NCBI RefSeq assembly: GCF_014633365.1
Contig: NC_068345.1
Span: 14,392,058-14,456,057, forward strand
Direction of reading: 5' to 3'
Length of the DNA: 64,000 bases
Source of the DNA: Diospyros lotus
Lineage: Eukaryota; Streptophyta; Magnoliopsida; Ericales; Ebenaceae
The notes under the pieces were generated by a model. The model had not been told where the DNA came from. It worked only from the letters and a program-made list of their open reading frames with translations, and did not search any database. Of this stretch, positions 56,640-64,000 are shown piece by piece. Each line of letters begins with the position of its first letter. The first letter of the stretch is position 1. The translations under genes and the position numbers were made by a program.

Positions 56640-56707
56640 TGTTTTAATGTTAGTTTTGAGGATGAGGGTTTTGAAGATAATGTTGTTTCCTTGCGTTTAG
56701 GTGCCAT

Positions 56708-57400
56708 TTTTGAATTAAACAAAATGATTATACTTAGACAGAACAAATTGCATACTCTTTGTATCTAGTGTCAAGCCAATTCTTGCAAACAGTCAAATTT
56801 TCCAATAAACTATAAAGTAATTCCTTCAAAATGTTGTTTGTTTTTTTACAAATCTTGGAAAAACTATAGATAGGTTATATTCAAGAAATCCTAATTAACG
56901 AGTATATTTACCTGCTTTCTTTGAATTGATCTTTTCCATCATTTGATCCACAATGGCTAAAAATCTTTAGATGGATGTCAAAGGATATAAATAAAAGATA
57001 TTTTGAAGATCACAAGTAGAGTTGAAGGTTTATGCTAGACATTTAAAGATTAGATTTCAAGATTTCTCTATTTTATTGAGCTTTACTGTTTCATCCTCTA
57101 AATTCTATCAAGACTAATTCTTTTCTTGTAAATCTTATTATAGCCTTGTATTAGTTAAATCATAGAGAGAGGGTCTTACATTTTGAGAGTCGCATCTCTT
57201 ATTTTTTTTATTTGTATTTTGGTTTTTCTAGCTGGTTGTTTTAAAGAGTTAGCTTGGTTGCTAATTGTTGTATTAGGTTGAACTTTGTAATCCAAAGTTG
57301 CATTAATGGATTTAAAAATCTCTAGTTGGATGCTAAAGTAGTGAATGTAAGCTGAGAAGAGCCAAACCATTATAAATCTTTTACATTTCTTTTAACATTA
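56708..57400. other. AT-rich sequence upstream of transposon-protein copy 1
   Basis: No gene or repeat boundary is clear. GGGTCTTACA at 57171-57180 (TGTAAGACCC on the minus strand) resembles a gypsy LTR end, but I found no partner end or TSD. Confidence 0.4.
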
Positions 57401-58420
57401 TGGTATTTTGAAAATAAATAATAATTATTAATGTAGGCATTTAGAGTGATTAGTGATTTATGGAATATTTGTGACTTAGAGAAATTTAAAGGGAGACATT
57501 AAATTTATTGTATTTTTGAATGGAGAAGTGATCAGGAGTTTGTGAAATTTTTAGGACTTAGATTATTATTAAATGTTCAAGGTAAATAAAATATTATAAA
57601 TATTAATATGTTTATATATATAATTAAATAATTAAATGAAGGAAGTAATAGCAATTTGGAACGGGGTGGCCATGCGTAATTGTGTGCATATGTATATAAG
57701 GAGATAATATATAATATTTTAAGTTAATATATTATGTTAATATCATATATTGTATTAAGTTAGTAAATATGGTGTGTTATATATAAGCAGGGAAAGGGGG
57801 AGAGGGCTCCCACGTGTTTCCATCTCAAGCATGTTGGTATGTGTGCATGGGCTCATGGCATGCGAAGGTCAACAATAGTGGTTGAAAATTAAGCAAGAGT
57901 GGCAACGGGAAGTGAGATTGGGAGATGTAATCATGCGCCTGGGAAATCACAAATTGGAGACTTAATCTCCAAGGCTCCACGATTCAATGTTATGTACGTG
58001 TATATATTGATGAGGGAAAGGCCTTCGAGCACGTAATTATTCCAATATTCCCGTAGATCAACCAATGACAACAAAAACATATGTTCAACAGAGAACCAAG
58101 TCAAGGTCGCCATTTAGCCCAAACCCAGGAGGGACACGTGGCAGACTTGTCCTAAAAGAACGACTAGCAATCCTAACCTTTATATCAACGAGGACTTCTC
58201 GGCATCCTCAACCTCAATCATCACTCTAAAGTTCATGGAGGTGGGGATTATCCTGGGCTTTTCAGAAACTGATCACCATATCCACTCCATTGAAGATCAT
58301 AGCTCCGCGGGAGACAAAATCATTATCGCGGAAGTTCAAAAGGCAATTTTGCTATGACGCGTTAAGGAGAATCTCAAATCCAAAGGAAAAGGCCTTATCT
58401 AATCAAGATGGGGGATCACC

Positions 58421-58428
58421 TTATAAAT
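58421..58428 (+). promoter_or_regulatory. TATA box of the Tat-like LTR
   Basis: TTATAAAT about 180 bp before the LTR end, followed by ACTTGAGCATCGGAGTG (near 58506), a sequence typical of the transcribed part of Tat-type LTRs. Confidence 0.55.
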
Positions 58429-58604
58429 TCAGGCAACCAGGATAGGTGAGGGGCTTCTTCTTCAACTTCTACTAAATACTTTAGTTTTCATAACCCTATG
58501 AACTAACTTGAGCATCGGAGTGATCACGGGGGAATGAGTCCCCAACTCTGTTTGCAGGAACTTGGTATGTGATAGAAAAGGGTGATCAGCTCTGCATCAT
58601 TATT

Positions 58605-58622
58605 TGGTGCCCACCGTGGGGC
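58605..58622 (+). promoter_or_regulatory. Primer-binding site of the Tat-like element
   Basis: TGGTGCCCACCGTGGGGC, immediately downstream of the inferred LTR end. It departs from the TGGCGCC form used by the gag-only element at 9975-9994. Confidence 0.65.
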
Positions 58623-58687
58623 CTGTCATTTTTTCTTTCTGTCTGCCAAGTACAAATTTCTTGGCATTCGAGTCCTCTTTTGTTTCG

Positions 58688-59015
58688 ATGGCAACTAGGA
58701 GACACCAATCTCGGGCTGTGGGTGATAACCCTGCCCAAGAATCGAGCTAGAACAATCCTCCTAGCAGCCAGCATGGAAGAAAGCGTAGCCCGGATAATCC
58801 TCCCCCACCTCCAGATTGGATTACGCTTTTGGAGAATCAGGTTCAATGTCTAACGGAGCTGCTCACTGGCTTCCTAGACCAACAGCACCAATAGTAAGCC
58901 ACTATTCTCACTCGGGTAAAGAACGGGAGCCTCCTCCTGAGGAAGGATCTTGCCAACGTGAGGCAGAGTCTCGAGGGCAAGGACTGGAGAATGGGCCCAG
59001 TGAAGCCGGTGGATC
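58688..59015 (+). pseudogene. gag: Gag N-terminus of the Tat-like element
   Basis: ATG at 58688 opens MATRRHQSRAVGDNPAQESS, broken by TAG soon after. Read on, it is proline-rich (NPPPPPDWITLLENQVQCLT), with a helix (ELLTGFLDQQHQ) and further stops. LLLRKDLANVRQSLEGKDW then runs to the solo LTR boundary. The capsid part continues at 62927. Confidence 0.65.
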
Positions 59016-59926
59016 TGTAACGACCCATTGGAGGGCCCAGTATTTATTCAGGAATTATTTAATTAATTGTTGAAGTATTTGATTAAGAGATTTTGCAAAT
59101 TAATTATTTAATGTAGCAAAATAGAGATTTTGAAGGAAAAGAATAGCATTTCATTCTATTTAATTTTTGGAGTTAAAAGAATTTGCCAAGGTCAATTAAT
59201 ATTTTTAATTGAGAGAATAGCATTTAAAGAGCATTTAATTCTAGTTATTTATTGTGAAAATTAAATGCTAGGACATGAGGGTCATTTAACAACTTGTGAT
59301 TAGAATTTAATTATTTAATTAAAGTTATATTGAGAATGGGAATCCATGCGTATGAAAGCTTTGGGTTTAAGAGTCTCCTAGTTCTAATAGGAGAAGGTTT
59401 TAAGAGTCTCCAAGCTTAGGTGGGAGATTGAGAGATGGCTTCTAGGGCTTCCCATGCCATTATATATAGATCATAAGCCTTATTTTCTTTTCACGCCGCA
59501 TAGAGGAAGATCAGAGAGAGAGATCAAGAGAGTTAGCAGTGTGTTGCATAGAAGGAGCTTTACAAATCGTTCAATCTGATCAAGAAGATCATCAAGGCAA
59601 GTTCTTCTCCCTGTAAACCTTTCTTGCAGGATCGTATTTAGCATTCGATCATCAGTTTCAGCAACACTTTGCTTAAGTTTTAGATTTATGTTACAGTTAG
59701 TGTGTATATATATATATATATATATGCACGAGCAGTGAGTATGTATATCAGATCATGCATGATTTCATCCTGATTCTTATCAATATTATTGTCGAATCAT
59801 TCGTAAGTTTGTTCAAATCAGTTGGGGTTTGTTTTCCCAAGTTTGAATTCGGAATGGTGTAGTTTTATTAAGATTTGATTCAAGTTTCAGTCTCTGTGAT
59901 TGTTCGTTTCTGGGTTTAAAAGTTGC

Positions 59927-60680
59927 AGATATCCGGATGAGTTCTTCCATATCCGGATGGATTTTTCAAAGCTTGTGAGTAGCATTCGGATGGAATAGAG
60001 TCTATCCGGATGAGTTAAAAAGCTTCTTGTGAGTGACATCCGAATGGCCCTTAGGTATATCCGGATGGCTTTAGCAATATATCCGGATGCTTATATCACA
60101 TCCGGATGAGTCCAGTGCCTATTGTGAGTAATATCCGGATAACTCTTATTCATATCCGGATAACCCAGTAATATCCGGATGCTTTATTTTCGTATCCGGA
60201 TGTGTCCAGCAGTGATTGTGAGTAGTATCTGGATGCCTTGAGTCGTATCCGGTTGTGTCTAGTTGTTGTGACTGATATCCAGATGTTTCGTGTTGTATCC
60301 GAATGAGTTTAAGGCCTTTTATGAATGATATCCGGATACCTTATATCGTATCCGGATGTGTCTAAGGTTCTGCGAGTATGATATTCGGATGGTTTGTTCA
60401 TACATTCGGATAGGTCAAAATGATATCCGGATGTCTTGCCTGATATCTGGATGCCTCCCTCAAAAGTTGAATTTAATATTCAAATAGTCTCCAGTAGCAT
60501 CTGAATGCCTCAATGAGATATCCGAATTACCTAAATCATATTCGGATGTCCTAATTCATATTCGAATACATCCCAGCATATCCGAATAGCTTCTGATTAA
60601 GCGTCAGTGTATCCGGATGAGCCTTCTTCATATTCGAATATCTTTCATCATATTCGAATATCCTTCCTGATATCCGAATG
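59927..60680 (+). repeat. ATCCGGAT palindrome array, about 30 copies
   Basis: About 30 words of the form ATATCCGGATG occur at irregular 15-40 bp spacing. Many are perfect 8-bp palindromes ATCCGGAT (for example 59930, 59952, 60013, 60058, 60082, 60102); others are ATTCGGAT, ATCCGAAT or ATTCGAAT. The left part is mostly CCGG and the right end mostly TTCGAAT. Spacers are not conserved, so it is not a simple tandem repeat. It lies downstream of the TATA run, in the transcribed part of the LTR. Confidence 0.93.
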
Positions 60681-61388
60681 GCCTTTCCAGAAACCAATTG
60701 AACTTCCAATACATCTTAATTCCAGTTTTATTCAAATAAAAATATTCAATACCTCCAAATATTAAATTTGAATGTCAGAATTTAACAAGTTAATCATGCC
60801 TATACCATACATCATAATGCCTAGAATCTTTTTTATTCCAATATATAGATGAAGATCATATCATGTTCAGCATTATTTTGTGAGATTATGTGCATACATT
60901 TTGATATGAGCATTGAGCATGACTTTATATGGAGCACTACATATCGTGTGCCAGCATTTATGTGAGCATTGCATTGCATTATACGCGCTAGGCGGCTTGT
61001 CCATAGGGATCCCATCATTTTCAGCTCAGTTTATGAGTTGCTCGCCTAGTGGCAACCAAGGGGCTAGGGGCATATTGCCCACAGTATGTGCTTACAGTTT
61101 TTATGTATGCAGAATTCAAATCAAACAGGTATGTATTATCAGATTACGTGGGCCTATGGGCCAAAGTTGCATACCTGCATTTAGTTTACAGTTTATATGC
61201 ATTACATTTTTATGAATGTAAACAGACAGTGATTATACTCAGTACAAGTTCAGTAAGTATTTATCAATATCGATATTCTTTGATTCAGCTTCAGTTATTC
61301 TTTCTAGCTTATTACTTGCTGAGCTTTGTAGCTCACCTTGTACTCTTCACCATTCCAAGTCCTAGCGGGGGAGTACCAAATGTGGGGC

Positions 61389-62637
61389 TGATAGCATGCA
61401 TATTTATGCTATATTTTGGCATTTCACCTCAGTCTTATTACGCCAATTGAAGTAATTTTTGCTGATCTTTCATTGTTTCTATTTTATTATACTTCAAATC
61501 ATCCTTACACTATTTTCTATCTTACTTCTATAGATCCAAGCTTGCTTAGCTTTAGGGAATATTGGATGGGCTAGAGAAGCAGCTGGAAAAGACTTGAAGT
61601 AGCTCATTTCAGACTTCATGAGGGTAGGCCGACTTTGGGCAATTGTGGGACTCATCTAAAGGAGCTTGGGCTCACTTTCAAGGAGCAGATTTGGGCTGCT
61701 CGATTTTGCTGTTGTGGGCTCACTTATTTCTTTGCTTTTCTGTTGGGCTAGGCCCAACCCTAGCCTTCTTAGCTCTTCCTTTCTTAACCATGTATTTAAG
61801 GCCTCTTAGCACTTATTTCCAAGGGATGGGAGGTAGGAGAGAAGGAGAAGAGATTCTGGCCGTTTTTATTGTTGTTGGCATTTTCTGTTTTTCTTCATTT
61901 TTTTGTCTCCATTTTGTCTTCCTTGCTGTAATGAAAGGCTAGAGCTATTGTAACTGGTTGTGTATCTTGAACCCATGTGGAATCTAAGTCCCGGATGAGC
62001 TACAAAAACCTGGTTTGTTGTTTGTTTCTTATTCATTTCCATTTGGTTTAGTTTGAGCAGATTTGTGAATGCATGGAGTTCATGGCAGGTTTGTGTGAAT
62101 TTGCATAGATTCATTTTCTGTTAAATGCTTAAGAGAGAAGAATGTTGTAGCCGGTTGGTATAACATCTCGGAAGTGAATATAATGTGCTTGAATGGTTGT
62201 TCTTGCATAGCTCCGGATAGGTTGAATAGAGAGTGAATGGTTTCATTTTATTTATAAGAGATTTCTGTATTCATTTTGTTATTCCAATCATTCTAATCCT
62301 TGGACAGTTGTTGGGGATGCTTTAAGTTTGATATCCGGAGATTAAAACATCTAACAAGCCAAGATTTATAGGTTGGACAAGGAAGATTTCACATAGGGGA
62401 CAGATACACAGCCGGTTGCATTTCATTTACTGATTTTCATCTATCATTTTGTTTCTATTTTGTTGCTTAGTTTTCTGTCAACCCCCCCCCCCCCCCCCAA
62501 ACAAACTGTTGTTTATATTGGTTCTCCTTGTTGGTAGAAGAAGGTGAGGCTCCTTGTAAGAGACGACCTAGGGTGCACTTTGCTGCAAACTAGAGAAGAG
62601 ATATCTAATTCTGGAGTGGTTCGACAGCCGCCGGCCA
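61389..62637 (+). mobile_element. Athila-like solo LTR
   Basis: 1249 bp, TGATAGCATGCATATTTATG...CGCCGGCCA, exact TSD GGGGC (61384-61388 and 62638-62642). The start resembles the LTR at 24747-26317 read on its minus strand (TGATAAGGG..., CTATTTTGGC). Near the end AGACGACCTAGGGTGCACTT matches the ACGACC style of Athila-type LTRs. It contains C17 at 62482-62498. No coding. Confidence 0.85.
62482..62498 (+). repeat. Poly-C run (17 C)
   Basis: An uninterrupted C17 tract in the Athila-like solo LTR. Its length may be imprecise in the assembly. Confidence 0.9.
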
Positions 62638-62926
62638 GGGGCCTAGCAGCAGTGGTCAGTAGTGTGTGTACGTGGAGCCGCTCAAGACTAAAGATGTCTG
62701 GGAGTTTGTTAGATTATTGTGTTTGTCAGTTCAATATTAGTTTATATTTCAGTTGAGGGTTTTTCCCTTAGACAAAGTTTATGATTTTCAGTTTATGTTG
62801 ACTCAAAGTTTTATTTCATTTGTTTGAGATATTCGTTTATAGTATCAGTTTATTAGTTAGTTTTATTTTATTTTTCCCGTAGCACCTCTTCTCGGGCAGT
62901 TCTAGGAGAGGGGGTGTTACAAGATC

Positions 62927-63600
62927 TTCTAGTATGTCGTACGCACAACAAGAAATGAGGTTGTGTTAGTTGGAGAAAGAGATTACGGCATTAAAGCCGA
63001 AACGGGGAAAGTCTCATAGCATGGCTGTGAACCAACCTCTTAGTCTGGAGATTCCCAAGCATCTTCGCATTCTAGCAATCAAGCCTTATGCGGGAACTAC
63101 TAATTCGATGGATCACTTTGATCTCTTCAGCTCTCATATGATGGTGCAGGACGGGTCTGATGCAATGTGGTGCAGATTTTTCTTAGCTAAACTTGAAGGG
63201 CATGCATGTGCCTGGTATTCAAATTTGGCCCATCACTCGATAGCTAACTTTACACAACTCCGGAGTAGCTTTTTGTCCCACTTTGTGCCTTTTCAAAGGC
63301 ATTGAAGGTCCACCATAGCTTACGTCAACCTTGAAGGGTGAGTCCTTGAAGGGTTACGTCTCAAGATTCAATATGAAGGCTCTGAGCATTGAGAACTTCG
63401 ACCAGAGTGTCGCAATGGTGGCATTTCAGAATGCCCTAAGGCCCAATCCTTTTGCTCAATCATTGGCCAAAACTCCCCCTCTTATGTTTACAGATATCCT
63501 TGGTTGTGCGACAAAGTATATTAACACCGAGGAGGTCATGCAGGCGAAAAAAGCTGAGTATACTGAGAAGAAGGAAAAAAAAGCATACCGAAGAGTATAA
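62927..63600 (+). pseudogene. gag: Gag capsid of the Tat-like element
   Basis: After the solo LTR the frame reads MAVNQPLSLEIPKHLRILAI, KPYAGTTNSMDHFDLFSSHM, FFLAKLEGHACAWYSNLAHH and FTQLRSSFLSHFVPFQRH, the plant retrotransposon gag core, ending at a stop near 63305. A second frame (63331-63600) carries GESLKGYVSRFNMKALSIEN and VAFQNALRPNPFAQSLAKTP, the capsid C-terminus, then a lysine-rich stretch. One frameshift separates the two. It assembles the particle. Confidence 0.85.
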
Positions 63601-64000
63601 GAGTGAAGGCAGGAGGGAGGATCGCTAACAGAAGCTGTATCCTCGGTGGGAACCAGGTGGGTTCACCCCTCTGAATGCTCTTAAAGCGGAGATCCTTGCT
63701 ACTATTGAGGACAAGGATTATTTGAAAAAATCGTTGCCTGTGAGGGCACCATCCAATAAGAGGAACAAGAATAAATATTATCATTTTCATCATGATCATA
63801 GCCATCATACGGAGGAATGTCACCAGTTGAAAGAAGAAATTCAAGAGCTCATTAACCGAGGTTTCCTCAGGAGTTTTGTAGCTAGGGAGGCGGATCCCCG
63901 TAGGGAGCGAGAGCAGCATACGCAAAGTCCTCCTTTAAGGCGGGACCGAGCAGATGTTCAAGATCATGTTCGAAATTCCCCTAGTAGGGAGAGACCACCT
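63601..64000 (+). pseudogene. gag: Gag zinc-finger region of the Tat-like element (runs off the window)
   Basis: In a third frame, KYYHFHHDHSHHTEECHQLK followed by EEIQELINRGFLRSFVARE is the Tat-type finger with its helix. The first cysteine of the usual C-x-x-H is tyrosine here. The frame is open at the window end with an arginine-rich tail. An intervening frameshift lies between 63600 and 63650. Confidence 0.78.

Larger units (their letters stand above)
47454..56707 (-). pseudogene. Putative plant transposon protein-like gene, copy 1 (split by copia)
   Basis: Exon-like pieces 56707-56645 and 48517-47454 join across the copia element and its TGTTT TSD. It starts ATG (56707-56705) with MAPKRKETTLSSKPSSSKL. 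RNDHQKPIFSEALS and GFLPRRNIN follow, then a GW...EFY part with stops, HRVLHHFSATSINI, FVTSDDLI, GKLPYGMIIILIIREIGGSF, RFIPYSSFDTYSKHTLIRM and a Ser-rich tail. The end is a short coiled coil (LIRRLTTMEAQQKELMRKF). Total about 375 codons with several stops and frameshifts. It parallels copy 2 motif for motif and adds the C-terminal part copy 2 has lost. The architecture resembles the plant family Transposase_32 (putative plant transposon protein); its biochemical role is unknown. The naming is inferred. Confidence 0.5.
59016..62921 (+). mobile_element. Gypsy solo LTR inside the Tat-like gag
   Basis: TGTAACGACCC...GGGTGTTACA with GGATC (59011-59015) and AGATC (62922-62926) as a TSD with one transition. 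Without the nested 61389-62642 it is about 2.65 kb. It is the same family as 15712-45910, sharing the start, TATATATATA (59705-59725), the GAGCATTGAGCATGACTTTA stretch (60909) and the TTCTAGGAGAGGGGGTGTTA end. Confidence 0.82.
57400..64000 (+). mobile_element. Tat-like Ty3/gypsy element, 5' part (left limit uncertain)
   Basis: A 5' LTR ends near 58599, a PBS follows at 58605, and a gag in the Tat style runs to the window edge. The LTR start could not be fixed because the 3' LTR is out of view; it lies somewhere in about 57.4-58.1 kb. The element is interrupted by the gypsy solo LTR 59016-62921. The gag carries stops and shifts. Confidence 0.78.

Noticed and set aside
57171..57180. GGGTCTTACA as the end of another gypsy LTR
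   Set aside because: No matching start or TSD was found nearby.
59927..60680. CRISPR-like array
   Set aside because: Repeats are 8-11 bp, spacers vary from about 15 to 40 bp, and the setting is a plant LTR with no cas genes.

Overview
This window looks like plant nuclear DNA, most likely from a flowering plant. It is AT-rich and almost wholly made of LTR retrotransposons nested inside one another. I see Ty3/gypsy elements of the chromovirus (Tekay/Del-like) and Tat/Athila-like types, and Ty1/copia elements of Ale-like, Tork/Angela-like and SIRE-like types. I found no host housekeeping gene, tRNA gene, rRNA gene, bacterial operon or CRISPR array. Most boundaries below rest on TG...CA ends flanked by 5-bp target-site duplications (TSDs) read directly from the sequence.

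Layout. 1-4434: the 3' part of a plus-strand chromovirus (RT, RNase H, integrase, chromodomain, 1.73-kb 3' LTR). 4572-13209: a solo gypsy LTR split by a complete gag-only non-autonomous element (4937-11493, TSD CTAGC) that carries a 48-bp tandem array. 13210-14302: a Tat-like LTR fragment. 14303-46432: a broken minus-strand gene resembling the 'putative plant transposon protein' family. It is interrupted by a SIRE-like LTR (14876-46330, TSD AGGTT), which holds a gypsy LTR (15712-45910, TSD GGAAG), which holds a whole minus-strand Tekay-like element (16749-44608, TSD TTGAG). That element contains a solo gypsy LTR (20630-23084, AATAG), an Athila-like LTR (24747-26317, GTAGT) and a complete minus-strand copia element (27892-37262, CAGGC). 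Its 5' LTR (38416-44608) holds a copia solo LTR (38901-40176, AATGT) and another gypsy LTR (about 41562-44140, CCCTT).

46433-57180: a second copy of the plant-transposon-protein-like gene (47454-56707, minus). It is split by an Ale-like copia element (48518-56639, TSD TGTTT) that contains a SIRE-like LTR (about 51694-55349) with a Tork-like solo LTR inside it (52218-53721, CTTGC). About 57.4-64.0 kb: the 5' LTR, primer-binding site and broken gag of a plus-strand Tat-like element that runs off the window. It is interrupted by a gypsy solo LTR (59016-62921), which holds an Athila-like solo LTR (61389-62637, GGGGC).

These genes do not work as a cellular pathway. Each element once supplied gag for particle assembly, protease for maturation, RT/RNase H for cDNA synthesis and integrase (with a chromodomain in some) for insertion, and nearly every reading frame is now broken. 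The most unusual signals are: arrays of short palindromes inside LTRs of unrelated families (ATCCGGAT, ATTCGAAT, GTTTCGAAAC, TTTGGNCCAAA, CCGAGTGG); an intact 171-codon extra ORF upstream of gag in the Tekay-like element; the gag-only element with a 48-bp array whose length keeps reading frame; a GC-rich island in the copia leader; and the two diverged transposon-protein-like genes.
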